This document shows positions 25,792 to 35,016 of a DNA stretch of 64,000 bases, piece by piece (position 1 is the first letter of the stretch; each line of letters begins with the position of its first letter). The translations under genes and the position numbers were made by a program. Source of the DNA: Rhizobium sp. NXC14 (GTDB taxonomy: Bacteria > Pseudomonadota > Alphaproteobacteria > Rhizobiales > Rhizobiaceae); assembly GCF_002117485.1 (NCBI RefSeq), contig NZ_CP021030.1, forward strand, positions 2,235,001 to 2,299,000, in the 5' to 3' direction. Below the pieces are notes generated by a model. That model was not told the DNA's origin and searched no databases. It was given only the letters and a program-made list of their open reading frames with translations.

Positions 25792-27930
25792 CTAGCGGCC
25801 TGCCTTTGCGGTTCCTCTATGCGGCTGATGGCAAAATTCGATCAGCTGCTCCGAGGTCATTGGCCGCGCCAGAGCGTAACCTTGCAGCAGATGGCAGCCG
25901 AGATCTTTCAGGATCTTCGCGTGCTCCATTGTCTCCACGCCTTCGGCAACGATGTCGATGTTCTGTGATCGGCCGATTTCGATGATTGAGGAGACCAGAC
26001 GGCGTTGAGAAGGAGAGGCGAGGATCGGCTTGACAATCTCTCGATCGATCTTGAGCCTTCGGGGTTCAAATCGAAGCAAGCTGACGATACTGGCATGTTC
26101 TGTGCCGAAATCGTCGATTTCTATTTCTATGCCGAGCGCCTTGATGGCTGAAATCACCTCATTGAGAGCAGGCTGAAGCTCATCGAAGGAGATTGTTTCA
26201 AGCAGCTCGAAACACAGGCGGCCCCTCACTGCGGGAAGGGCCGAAAGCTCGGCAAGCAGATTTGCCTGCGCCAGTCGGTGCGCGGAGATATTGACCGAAA
26301 CCCGGGGGATTTGCAGTCCCAAGCCGTCCCATCTCGTCAGCTCGAAGAGTGCCTTTTGCAGGATCAGTCTATCCATGTCGCCGCTACGCCCGAGCCTTTC
26401 CGCAGCATCAAGAAACTCGGTGGGGCCGAGCAGACCTCTTCGCGGATGATCCCAGCGGGCGAGGGCTTCGACGCCTGCGACCGCCAATGTGGTTGCGTCG
26501 AACTGCGGCTGGAAGAACGCGACGAACTCGTCGCGTTCGAGCGCTTGGTTGAATTCATCCGCCAGTTCTTTCGAATGGACTGCGGCGCTTCGAAGCTCTT
26601 CGGTGAAGATAGCCGCGCGACCGCGACCCGCCTTCTTCGCCTCGTAGAGCGCCAGATCGGCATTCAGGAGCAACTGGCCGAGGTCCTGTCGAGAAGGTTC
26701 AGCCTCCCAGGCGACGCCGACGCTTGCTCCGACCACATAGGCTGCTCCATCGATAAAAATGTTGCGCTGAAGCGCGTCGACAATCTGCTTGGCCAATTCG
26801 GTTGCTTTAGGCTCAGGATTGGCGCTCCAGCTGGCGAAAATGAACTCGTCTCCACCGATGCGAGCCGCGACGTCGTTCGGACCGGCCAAATCGGCGAGCC
26901 GCAAAGCCGTGGCCTGGAGGACGATGTCACCGCCGGCATGGCCCTTCGTGTCGTTGATCTCTTTAAACCGGTCAAGGTCGATATGGATGAGGATCAGGCA
27001 ATCGTGCGGAGCCGGCCGCGGCGGCTGCGAGATCATCTGGTCGACGAACCGTCGATTGGGAAGTCCCGTCAGCGCGTCGTGCAGTGACAGGTATTCCAGG
27101 CGTTGCCGCGCGCGAACGAGCTTCTTCTTGTGCAGGCGAAGTTTTTCGATGGTTCTTTGGCGCGATCTGGTCAGAAAGCCGACCCAGACGATGGGGGCAA
27201 CGACACAGAAGGCCAACAAACTTGCATAGAACTCGAAGGCGCCGATCCCGTTATTTTGGCCCCATCCATGCTTCGGACGCGCGGCGAGGGTCCATCGGCC
27301 GTAGGTCATATCCACGTTTGCGACGACCGGCTTTCTTTGAATGATCCCGGAAAGCAGCCCCCAAAAGACCTGGCTATTTCCGTCGGTGGTATAGACAGGG
27401 CACCTGACCACAAAAGCCATTCCGCCTTGGACAAGCTCCACCGGGCCGGTCAAGACGATGTTGTGGGTGTTGCGCGCCAGCATCGCGGCAGCCCGTTGCT
27501 TCTCGTTCTTCCGGTAGTCGAGCCCGATGGCTCTTTCATTTCCTTTTTCCGGATAGACCCAGCTGACCACCATGTCAGGCGCCGCGGCGAAGCTTCGCAA
27601 TTGTGAATCAGGCTGCAGGATCCGTGCTGCAAGTTTGGAAAATCCGTTCTGACCCATTGCCGGATCGACGGAGATAGCCGCCGCCAGCCCTTGTAACAGT
27701 TTCACATTGCTATTCAGATTCGTCTGCAGCCGAGATGATATCGTGGCAAGCTCACCGGCGACAATCGAACGTTCATCGGCGAGAGCGCGCTCCAGCCGCC
27801 AATTCGTTGCCACCCAGACGACGATAGCTGCAATAATGGCCGCAAACACCGCTGGCGCGAAGGCGCTCACATGGCCGGTTAGGCAGCCCGCGCGGCTGCG
27901 CGCTATCTCTGGGTTTTTTCGAAACTTCAT
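25792..27930 (-). CDS. CHASE-GGDEF-EAL cyclic-di-GMP enzyme
   Basis: A 712-residue inner-membrane protein. A first helix (AFAPAVFAAIIAAIVVWVA, about 24-42) and a second (FYASLLAFCVVAPIVWVGFL, about 230-250) enclose a periplasmic CHASE sensor. The cytosolic GGDEF domain has an intact RIGGDEF active site (about 352-358), and the EAL domain an intact GVEALARWDHP (about 466-476) with later DDFGTEHAS and EGVET. Both catalytic motifs look competent, so it could make or degrade c-di-GMP depending on ligand. Stands alone, with 84 nt downstream to the cyclase-TPR gene. Confidence 0.93.
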   Translation of the reverse strand: MKFRKNPEIARSRAGCLTGHVSAFAPAVFAAIIAAIVVWVATNWRLERALADERSIVAGELATISSRLQTNLNSNVKLLQGLAAAISVDPAMGQNGFSKLAARILQPDSQLRSFAAAPDMVVSWVYPEKGNERAIGLDYRKNEKQRAAAMLARNTHNIVLTGPVELVQGGMAFVVRCPVYTTDGNSQVFWGLLSGIIQRKPVVANVDMTYGRWTLAARPKHGWGQNNGIGAFEFYASLLAFCVVAPIVWVGFLTRSRQRTIEKLRLHKKKLVRARQRLEYLSLHDALTGLPNRRFVDQMISQPPRPAPHDCLILIHIDLDRFKEINDTKGHAGGDIVLQATALRLADLAGPNDVAARIGGDEFIFASWSANPEPKATELAKQIVDALQRNIFIDGAAYVVGASVGVAWEAEPSRQDLGQLLLNADLALYEAKKAGRGRAAIFTEELRSAAVHSKELADEFNQALERDEFVAFFQPQFDATTLAVAGVEALARWDHPRRGLLGPTEFLDAAERLGRSGDMDRLILQKALFELTRWDGLGLQIPRVSVNISAHRLAQANLLAELSALPAVRGRLCFELLETISFDELQPALNEVISAIKALGIEIEIDDFGTEHASIVSLLRFEPRRLKIDREIVKPILASPSQRRLVSSIIEIGRSQNIDIVAEGVETMEHAKILKDLGCHLLQGYALARPMTSEQLIEFCHQPHRGTAKAGR

Positions 27931-28273
27931 CAGCTCGCCGGTGTGGTGGTAAGAGCGTATCCTTGCACAGTTTCTTTAAGGCAACGCTAAACCGACCAAT
28001 ACGGTTCGAATATCGTCAGTCCGGATGCACGGATGCCTAGATTTTTGCAGGGCCACACCGCGCATCGCTGTCAGTCCCATCCGCAATCTCCCAGCTCATC
28101 AAAACCCGGGGAGAGTGACACTCTTGTTTTGCAGAAACAGGACACTTTAACTTTGCGGCCACAAAACGGTCGCATAAGGTAGATTATGGAACAGGAGAGC
28201 GGTTTTCCGACTGTTGCTTTTGGCCCCGAACCGTCTCTCGGCAATGGTCAGCGGGATTTATCGCCGAACGAGA
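27931..28273. other. Intergenic region, no gene seen
   Basis: A 343-nt stretch between the GGDEF-EAL gene start and the GNAT gene end. No convincing reading frame, tRNA, or strong hairpin with T-tract was found. It holds the upstream region of the minus-strand GGDEF-EAL gene. Confidence 0.5.
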
Positions 28274-28807
28274 TTATCGGACAAAAGGCAGACATGCCTG
28301 GTTCGATCGGTCGAATGAAAGTAGCAGACTTTCCACTCCGCCCTCGATGACGTCTCGATACGGCAGAAACCCTGCGGACAGCGAACCCCGAATAGCTATT
28401 TGGTTCTCTTTAGCGTGACAAATGAAACATTTGCAGTCGTGGGGAAAAAGTGAAGGAACCACGTTCAGCACATATGAGCGAAGCATAGTTTTCCCCAAGC
28501 CCCTCCCTATGAACTGCTCATCACCGATAAATAAGTCGACCGCTACGCCGTCGTGCTCGCCCATCTCAGACGCGAAGTCGGGATAGTCGCGAAGCAAATA
28601 GCACTGCAATGTTCCGAAAGGCTCACCATTATAACAAGCTATATGGCAATGGGTAGGATGGCTTGGGCTCAGGCGCTCAGAATACTTCCTCTGGACTTCC
28701 TCGATCGTTATCGGCGTCTTCTGGTAGTGAGCACGCATATGAGGTTTATTTAGCCACTCACACAATATCGGAAAATCTGCTTCTGTCAGTGACCTGAAAT
28801 CAATCAT
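28274..28807 (-). CDS. GNAT acetyltransferase (AAC(6')-like)
   Basis: Cytosolic 177-residue N-acetyltransferase. The fold begins FRSLTEADFPILCEWLNKPHMRAHY, and the acetyl-CoA loop reads FIGRGLGKTML (about residues 97-107), followed by the C-terminal GFLPYRDVIEGG. The tryptophan-bearing start resembles aminoglycoside 6'-acetyltransferases, though many family members have other substrates. Its base composition is more AT-rich than its neighbours (for example around 28600-28700), which suggests acquisition by transfer. Start context is AAAGGT. Substrate unproven. Confidence 0.82.
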   Translation of the reverse strand: MIDFRSLTEADFPILCEWLNKPHMRAHYQKTPITIEEVQRKYSERLSPSHPTHCHIACYNGEPFGTLQCYLLRDYPDFASEMGEHDGVAVDLFIGDEQFIGRGLGKTMLRSYVLNVVPSLFPHDCKCFICHAKENQIAIRGSLSAGFLPYRDVIEGGVESLLLSFDRSNQACLPFVR

Positions 28808-28898
28808 CTGGCTGTACCTTTAGATCGATTGCCCGACAAGTTCGACTCGCACATCGCCCACGGGCATTCCAAACAAGGGGTGGAAGCCTTGCGGTTTG

Positions 28899-31052
28899 CT
28901 AATCCTCAATCGGCAAGACTGGTTTTGTTGGTCTCTGGAGCTCCGACGCGGCGGCTGATGACGCTGCATCGGCCGTTCCGCCGGAGACATGCACCGTCGG
29001 TGTTGCAAACTGAATGCCCTTTTCGGCGAAGGTCTTCTTCAGCATGGCAAGCGCCTTTCTGCGGACGCCAAATTGTTCGCCCGGTTTGGCCATGAATTTC
29101 AGCCTGATCTGCACGCCATAATCCGCCATCTGCTCGATGCCCTGCATTTTCAAGGGCTCGATGATATTGGGCCCCAGCTCGGCATCGTCCAGAAGCTCGA
29201 CGCCAATGCGCTTGATGGTCTTGCGGACCTCCTCGAGGTCGCTGTCATAGTTCAGCGTAAGCGTGATGATGTCGATGACCCAGTCGCGGCTCAGATTTTG
29301 CACCGCGCCAAGTTCGCCGAATGGAACGATGGTGACAGGACCGCGGTGGTGTCGCAAGCGGATCGATCGCAGTGAAAATCCTTCGACCGTACCCTTGTAT
29401 TTTGCCGCCTGTATATATTCTCCGATGCGAAAGGCATCGTCGAACAGATAAAAGACCCCGGAGATAATGTCCTTGACTAGCGTTTGCGCACCGAAGCCGA
29501 CGGCGATGCCGACGACACCAGCGCCAGCAAGCAGCGGCCCGATCTGAATGCCGACAGAATCCAGAATCATAAGGAAACCGACGGCGCCGATCGCGAGGAA
29601 CAGCACATTGCGAAGAATGGGAAGAAGCGTATTCAACCGCTGACGACGGCGCGCCTCCGGCCCCTCCTGATGGCCTGCATTCACGTTCCGCGACGCCACT
29701 TCCATCTGCGTGTCGATCAGAGTGCTGACGAGCTTCCAGATGACGTCGGTCACCAGCAAGACGATCACGATCCGGATTCCCGCCCGGATCAGACGTGTGG
29801 TCACCGTCTCGGCTGCGGCAAGATCACCGAGATTGACATCCCACGCGCGGGCAATGAGCAGCGCGGCAACCACGATAAGACCGTTGCGCAACGTCTGCAT
29901 GATAACGACCGACCATCCCAAGACGGTCGGATCGTCCACTGAACGCTCATCCTGCGAATTGATGATGATGCGCCGAGTGATATCGCGCGCTACCGATACC
30001 GTCAGCGGCAGAAGCGCAATGACGATCACCGTCCAGAATGCAGCACGCAGTCCCGACACCCATAACAGCCATGAGAGAATAATGCTTGCGCTGAAGCCGA
30101 CGCTGATCAGCCGGTTCACCGGCGGCCCGTCGGAACGGAACTGCCGCAGCCAAATCATCGCGATCAGCGCGATCGAGACGACCGCGAGCCATGCGGCGGT
30201 AAAAAGATCGACCAATATGGCCGGAGCCCCGATCGTTCGTATCACTTCGATGGTGGCCCAGCCGGTTGCCAACAGAGCCACCGTTGCAAGGAGCCAGTAG
30301 TACCAGAACCACGCAAGCGACGTCACAAGGGTCACAAGCCGCATATGCGGCAGGCGGGCGCCCGGAGCGATCACGATGCGGCCCACCAGCACGCCGAGGC
30401 GCACCATGAGCGCAGCTGACAGCAGAATGAGCGCAACGTCGCGAAACACAGCGGGCCATGGAAACAGGATAAAGGCGCCGAGGCTTCCGATGAGGTAGCC
30501 GATCAATGCGAGAAGCCCCATCGACAGCCGCGCGGCGTGCAGTTTGATCCGCTGCCGGACCGTGTCGGCAGATGCGGTCAGTATAAAATGAAGAAGCCCT
30601 CGCCCCGACCACCAGGCGATGCGCTGCGCCAGAAAACCGCCTGCTACGAAGAGTGTGACCGCCAGGATAAGACTGACAGGGTCGATACGATTGTCTGTCT
30701 GGAAGAGCCGGATCGCCGCCTGGATCTGTCCCGGAAGGGTTGGAACTGCGTTGACGAGCGAGAGCAAGCGCTGGCGCAAATCCTGCAGCGACGTCGCGAT
30801 CGACGGCGGTGCTGGCGCTGGTGAGACGGCGACTGGCCGCGTGGGCTCCTGATTGCCGGGAACGATCCGATCGACCAGAGCGCGACCGGAAACGTCATTC
30901 GGCAATTCGATGATGACACGGATCGGCGCCGAGGATTCGGATGACTCAGCCGAGGAAGCAGGATTGACGCCGATTGGCAGCAGTGTGGAAAACAGGATCG
31001 TCAGGACTGTGAATATTTTCCGCAAGGAATGGCGGTCGTCATTGCTGCGCAT
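28899..31052 (-). CDS. Mechanosensitive channel, large MscS type
   Basis: A 717-residue inner-membrane channel protein. A signal-like N-terminal helix (FTVLTILFSTLLPIGV) and a Ser/Pro-rich periplasmic region precede about ten helices. The MscS core follows: pore helix GVVGIAVGFGAQTLVKDIISG (about 545-565), then beta domain with DAFRIGEYI and IVPFGELGAVQNLSRDW. Such channels release solutes on hypo-osmotic shock. Neighbours are stress-related genes. Start context is weak (GGGGACC). Confidence 0.9.
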   Translation of the reverse strand: MRSNDDRHSLRKIFTVLTILFSTLLPIGVNPASSAESSESSAPIRVIIELPNDVSGRALVDRIVPGNQEPTRPVAVSPAPAPPSIATSLQDLRQRLLSLVNAVPTLPGQIQAAIRLFQTDNRIDPVSLILAVTLFVAGGFLAQRIAWWSGRGLLHFILTASADTVRQRIKLHAARLSMGLLALIGYLIGSLGAFILFPWPAVFRDVALILLSAALMVRLGVLVGRIVIAPGARLPHMRLVTLVTSLAWFWYYWLLATVALLATGWATIEVIRTIGAPAILVDLFTAAWLAVVSIALIAMIWLRQFRSDGPPVNRLISVGFSASIILSWLLWVSGLRAAFWTVIVIALLPLTVSVARDITRRIIINSQDERSVDDPTVLGWSVVIMQTLRNGLIVVAALLIARAWDVNLGDLAAAETVTTRLIRAGIRIVIVLLVTDVIWKLVSTLIDTQMEVASRNVNAGHQEGPEARRRQRLNTLLPILRNVLFLAIGAVGFLMILDSVGIQIGPLLAGAGVVGIAVGFGAQTLVKDIISGVFYLFDDAFRIGEYIQAAKYKGTVEGFSLRSIRLRHHRGPVTIVPFGELGAVQNLSRDWVIDIITLTLNYDSDLEEVRKTIKRIGVELLDDAELGPNIIEPLKMQGIEQMADYGVQIRLKFMAKPGEQFGVRRKALAMLKKTFAEKGIQFATPTVHVSGGTADAASSAAASELQRPTKPVLPIED

Positions 31053-31210
31053 GTGATCGTGGTCCCCGGGACGGTGCCGCTTGTGCTGTAGAGGATTGGC
31101 ACTTTGTGAAGCGTCACGCCATCAACGTCAATCGAGGAACTGTCTGGCCGAGGCAGGCTGATCGTTGCCCAGCTGCTATCATTGCCGATCGTTGTCTCGG
31201 TGCGCATCAT
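31001..31210 (-). CDS. Candidate small protein overlapping the MscS start
   Basis: A 69-residue frame with two tandem ATGs and a strong Shine-Dalgarno sequence (GGGGAGG, 7-nt spacing). The composition (TISLPRPDSSSIDVDGVTLH, KVPILYSTSGTVPG) is unlike the Arg/Ala-rich shadow frames here. It overlaps the first 52 nt of the MscS gene in another frame, so it may be a coupled upstream gene. No domain recognised; it could still be chance. Confidence 0.4.
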   Translation of the reverse strand: MMRTETTIGNDSSWATISLPRPDSSSIDVDGVTLHKVPILYSTSGTVPGTTITCAAMTTAIPCGKYSQS

Positions 31211-31385
31211 CGGGGCGCCTCCCCGTCCTGCAGACCCCCTGCGGCACAGTGCCGGCTACGGTTGGTAATGTCAGAAATGGAATTTGGCGCAACTGCGAAG
31301 TGCGGCCCGCAGTCAAAACCGTAGGCGGCACATCGGGCTCGCCCCCGAATTGTCGGAGGACCGGGCGTATCAGATGGTCAGCCCT

Positions 31386-31757
31386 TCACCACCGTCTCGT
31401 CTCAGAGAGGTGGCCGGCCAGCAAAGCGCCGAACGGAAGGCTGCGAACGATTCTGGCGGCGATGAAAGCCGCGCCCGTGGCCAAGGCGAGCTTTGCCCAG
31501 GGATAGTTGCCGAGCTGGACATGGGCGCTTGCGTCTATCAGGTTTGCCTGGGCTTTCAGCGCCGATTCCGCATCCTCGCGCAGGATGCCGATCCGGGCGC
31601 GCAATAGCCTTACTTCGTGCTGTAGGAGGTCGAGATCGTGGTCGGCCTTCTCGCGCGCAGTCGCGGTGGCGGCGTCGGCAAACGGCGGCTCACCTTCCGC
31701 GACCAGTTCATCGGGATCCGGCGGAAGGAAACCGTCGCGATTGATGGACGATTGCAT
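31386..31757 (-). CDS. Small C-terminally membrane-anchored protein
   Basis: A 123-residue protein of unknown function. N-terminal half is acidic, the middle is a coiled-coil-like helix (DLLQHEVRLLRARIGILRED), and one hydrophobic segment lies near the C-terminus (AKLALATGAAFIAARIV). The plan resembles DUF883/ElaB-like proteins, without a clear match. GAGGAG precedes the ATG. Same strand as the YflT-like gene 58 nt upstream; probably part of one stress unit. Confidence 0.72.
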   Translation of the reverse strand: MQSSINRDGFLPPDPDELVAEGEPPFADAATATAREKADHDLDLLQHEVRLLRARIGILREDAESALKAQANLIDASAHVQLGNYPWAKLALATGAAFIAARIVRSLPFGALLAGHLSETRRW

Positions 31758-31815
31758 GGACGTCTCCTCAATTATTCAGCAGGGGCGATCGAGGTCGGCT
31801 CCTCATGCCGACACA

Positions 31816-32475
31816 TCAGTGATCACGTCGGAATCCCTGGTTCGACCCGCCTTGCGACTGCGACTGCGTTTGCCGGCCAGGATCGGTCGATGGCGAGCTG
31901 CCTCCGGGATAGGTGTAAGCGCGCACCTTGGCGCTTCCATGCGCGGTGTCGCGTATCGCGACCGGTCGCGTTTCAGCTTCGAATGCGCTCTCGGACACAG
32001 CCAGGTCATCCGCAGCTTTGCCGCCATGGGCCGAGCCGGCAAAACCGGTATTCGACCCACCTTGACGGCCGCTTTCCGACAACCAGAGATCTGCCCGCTC
32101 ATCGATGTCGATGCTGCCTTCGTCGTCGAGAATATCGTGAACGGTCTCATAGAGCGCGTCGTCGATATCGTTGACTTGAACGAGGAAGCCGCCTCGCCGC
32201 AGCCCTTCTGCGTACATCGCGCGATCTTCATCCGGGAAGAAGAAGTCGGCCAGCGCGTCGAAGAAGCCGCTGCGGTCGTCGCTTATGGCGCTGGCATTCT
32301 TTCCGTCCGCTTCGTAGCCCGGCATCAATCTTATTCTTGCGACCGGCACGCCCGCGTCCTCGAGACGGGAGATCGCAGATTCGGCTTCGGACCGGCTGTC
32401 GAAAAATGCCGTAAGGCTGCCGCCGCCCATCGGGCCTGAAGAGCTGGGGTTAGTATCGTGGTGAATGTTGCTCAC
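31816..32475 (-). CDS. General stress protein 17M-like (YflT domain)
   Basis: A 219-residue protein. The YflT-like domain (LTAFFDSRSEAESAISRLEDAGV, about residues 21-43, then LRRGGFLVQVN) is an alpha-beta fold found in heat-inducible and stress proteins. The C-terminal half is disordered, Ser/Gly/Gln-rich. The start is GTG at 32475 with AGGAG at 7-nt spacing. Cytosolic. Divergent from the TerC gene with 256 nt between. Molecular function unknown. Confidence 0.82.
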   Translation of the reverse strand: MSNIHHDTNPSSSGPMGGGSLTAFFDSRSEAESAISRLEDAGVPVARIRLMPGYEADGKNASAISDDRSGFFDALADFFFPDEDRAMYAEGLRRGGFLVQVNDIDDALYETVHDILDDEGSIDIDERADLWLSESGRQGGSNTGFAGSAHGGKAADDLAVSESAFEAETRPVAIRDTAHGSAKVRAYTYPGGSSPSTDPGRQTQSQSQGGSNQGFRRDH

Positions 32476-32731
32476 GGAACGCTCCTCTCGATGTCTCCTT
32501 CCAGCCGTCGACCCGACGCCTGGTTTCTGACTTGGAGAACCGGCAGCCGAGATGAATGTTCCACGGCAGTGGGACGGATCGGCGGCATTTCACGGCAGTT
32601 CCATAACGTTGCCGCCTGTCCTTTTTCAGATACACCAGGCAGTGAATCGCACCGTCTGTTGCAGCCTTCGGCGGTTGACGTCAAACCATCGAGACGCTAG
32701 CACGGCTTTCGACGCATTGGGGACATTTCAT

Positions 32732-33340
32732 ATGGACATCTTCACGGCAGCCGGTCTGACGGCTTTGCTGCAGGTCATTGCTATCGACCTTGTTCTCGCC
32801 GGCGACAACGCCGTGGTTATCGGTCTTGCCGCTGCCGGCCTCGAGGCCACACAACGGCGCAAGGCGATCATCGTCGGCATTCTTGCCGCAACGGTCCTGC
32901 GTATTCTCTTCGCCAGTGTTGCCGTCTATCTGCTGGCGATCGTCGGCCTGCTGCTGGCCGGCGGCCTGCTGCTGCTTTGGGTCTGCTGGAAGATGTGGCG
33001 TGAGCTTCGCGACGGCCATAACGAGGATCGCGTAGCGGAAAGCGGCGAAGGCGCGCCGAAAAAGACCTTCTTCCAGGCGGCAACCCAGATCGTCATTGCC
33101 GACGTTTCGATGTCGCTCGACAACGTGCTCGCCGTTGCGGGCGCTGCGCGCGAACATCCGAGCGTCCTGGTCATCGGGCTCGGTCTGTCAATCGCGCTGA
33201 TGGGTATCGCCGCGAACCTGATCGCCCGTCTGCTCGGCCGCCATCGCTGGATCGCTTATATCGGTCTGCTGATCATCCTCTACGTCTCGCTCGACATGAT
33301 CTATCGCGGCGCGGTCGAGGTTCTTCCCTACATGCAGTGA
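32732..33340 (+). CDS. TerC family integral membrane protein
   Basis: A 202-residue inner-membrane protein with about seven helices. Both TerC aspartate-asparagine motifs are present: DLVLAGDNAVVIGLA (about residues 20-34) and ADVSMSLDNVLAVAGAA (about 127-143). Relatives are linked to manganese export and tellurite resistance. The start at 32732 gives the conserved MDIFTAAGLTALLQ; a longer reading runs through intergenic sequence. I see no yybP-ykoY type riboswitch upstream. Confidence 0.88.
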   Translation: MDIFTAAGLTALLQVIAIDLVLAGDNAVVIGLAAAGLEATQRRKAIIVGILAATVLRILFASVAVYLLAIVGLLLAGGLLLLWVCWKMWRELRDGHNEDRVAESGEGAPKKTFFQAATQIVIADVSMSLDNVLAVAGAAREHPSVLVIGLGLSIALMGIAANLIARLLGRHRWIAYIGLLIILYVSLDMIYRGAVEVLPYMQ

Positions 33341-33407
33341 CCTGCGCCAGGGTCGCGGCTCAGTCCCCGATCCTGCTGCACGCGTGTAAGCATGCTGCAT
33401 CGCTGGG

Positions 33408-34226
33408 TTAAGCGAGAAACTCCGTCTCGAAGCTCATCTGATCGAACGCCGGCACCACGTGGTCCGGCGTCTGCGCCATTACCGCGTCATAATCCAGCGG
33501 CGTATGCATGTGGGTGAGTATCGCCCTTTTCGGCTTCAGCCGGCCGATCCAGTCGAGCGACTGCTCCAGCGACAGATGGCTCGGATGATAGGTGTATTGC
33601 AGGGCGTCGATGATCAGCACGTCGAGATTTTTCAGTTTCTCGACGGTCTGCGGCGGGAAATCGCTGATATCGCTGCAGTAGGCTACATCACCGATGCGGA
33701 AGCCGAGCGAATTGATATCGCCATGCTGCTGGATATGCGGAAAAAAATCGATCTTGCCGCCGGGGCCGCGGATTTCGACGGGTTCGTCAAGATTTTCGAT
33801 GACGACAGGCAGCACGATCGGCGGATAATTGCTGCCCGGCGGCGTCTCCAGGCAATAGCCGAAGGCTTCACGCAGCCTGTCCATCGTAAATTGGTCAGCG
33901 TAGATCGGCACTCGCCGGCGCGTATTGTGAAAATAGCCGCGCAGATCGTCGATGCCGTGAATATGATCAGCATGCGGATGGCTGTAGAGCACCGCATCGA
34001 CATGGTCGGCCCCTGCCCGGATCATCTGCTCACGAAAATCGGGTCCGGTGTCGATGACGACGGTCGTCACACCGCCATCAGGAGCGAACTGCTGCACCAT
34101 GAATGAGGCGCGCGTGCGCCGGTTCCTTGGGTTGTCGGGATTGCAGGCGCCCCAGTCGCCGGTGATACGCGGCACGCCCGGTGACGACGAACAGCCGAGA
34201 ATGGTGAAGCGCCGCCGATAGAGCAC
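33408..34226 (-). CDS. MBL-fold metallohydrolase (PhnP-like)
   Basis: A 272-residue cytosolic metallo-beta-lactamase fold hydrolase. The metal site is seen in YSHPHADHIHGIDDLR (HxHxDH, about residues 82-88) with later GDINSLG, CSDISDF and THMHTPLDY. The start ILGCSSSPGVPRI is the usual beginning of PhnP-like members, which include cyclic phosphodiesterases. GTG start at 34226, three nt after the tatD stop, with AAGGA upstream; thus the fifth gene of a tmk-holB / metG-tatD housekeeping series. Confidence 0.88.
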   Translation of the reverse strand: MLYRRRFTILGCSSSPGVPRITGDWGACNPDNPRNRRTRASFMVQQFAPDGGVTTVVIDTGPDFREQMIRAGADHVDAVLYSHPHADHIHGIDDLRGYFHNTRRRVPIYADQFTMDRLREAFGYCLETPPGSNYPPIVLPVVIENLDEPVEIRGPGGKIDFFPHIQQHGDINSLGFRIGDVAYCSDISDFPPQTVEKLKNLDVLIIDALQYTYHPSHLSLEQSLDWIGRLKPKRAILTHMHTPLDYDAVMAQTPDHVVPAFDQMSFETEFLA

Positions 34227-34229
34227 CTG

Positions 34230-35012
34230 CTAAATCCTTGGCATTTTCGAGAACAGGCGAAACGCGTTCTCCGTCGTGATCCGTGCGACGTCCGCATAGG
34301 AAAGGCCAATCGTCTCGGCGAGCACTTCGGCCGTATTGACGACATAGGACGGCTCATTGCGCTTGCCGCGCCAGCGCTTCGGAGCGAGATAGGGCGCGTC
34401 CGTTTCCACCAACAGCCGTTCATGCGGGATCGTCTTGGCGATCTCACGCAGTTCTTCCGATTTCGGGAAGGTCAGAATGCCGGAAAAAGAGATGTAGCCG
34501 CCGAGTTCGACACCGGTTCGCGCCAGATCCGGCCCTGCCGAGAAGCAATGCAGGATAAAGGGGAAGGCTCCCTTCCCCGTTTCCTCGGTCAGGATATCAG
34601 CCATATCGGCATCGGCGCTGCGGCTGTGGATGACGAGCGGAAGCTGCGTTTCCCGAGCGGCGGCAATATGGCGCCGAAAGCCGGTCTGCTGATCCTCTGG
34701 TGTCTGCGTGTCGTAGAAATAATCGAGGCCCGCCTCGCCGATCGCCACCACTTTCTCATGCGCCTTCGCCAGGCGCACCAGCTCTTCGGTCTGGATGTCC
34801 AGCTCGTCGCCGGCATTGTTCGGATGGGTGCCGACGGAGCAGAACACCGATGGATATTTCTCCGTGATGGCGAGCAGCCCGTCGAGCTTGCGCACGCGCG
34901 TCGAGATCGTCACCATCTGCCTGACGCCGGCTTGGTGGGCGCGCGTGACGATCTCGTCGCGCTCCGCCTCGAAGTCGGCAAAATCGAGATGGCAATGGGT
35001 ATCGATCAGCAC
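34230..35012 (-). CDS. tatD: TatD family deoxyribonuclease
   Basis: A 260-residue metal-dependent TIM-barrel hydrolase. Motifs in order: IDTHCHLDFADF (HxH near residues 5-7), GEAGLDYFYD, LPLVIHSR, FILHCFSAG and LVETDAPYLAPK. Family length is about 260. The GTG start at 35012 places IDTHCHLD correctly; any longer reading is shadow. It starts 4 nt after the metG stop and its stop is next to the MBL gene, so the three are co-transcribed. Role: 3'-5' DNA exonuclease or repair. Confidence 0.94.
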   Translation of the reverse strand: MLIDTHCHLDFADFEAERDEIVTRAHQAGVRQMVTISTRVRKLDGLLAITEKYPSVFCSVGTHPNNAGDELDIQTEELVRLAKAHEKVVAIGEAGLDYFYDTQTPEDQQTGFRRHIAAARETQLPLVIHSRSADADMADILTEETGKGAFPFILHCFSAGPDLARTGVELGGYISFSGILTFPKSEELREIAKTIPHERLLVETDAPYLAPKRWRGKRNEPSYVVNTAEVLAETIGLSYADVARITTENAFRLFSKMPRI

Positions 35013-35016
35013 GGCC

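Noticed and set aside
32476..32731. Possible yybP-ykoY manganese riboswitch upstream of the TerC gene
   Set aside because: The conserved purine-rich core motifs were not seen in the leader.
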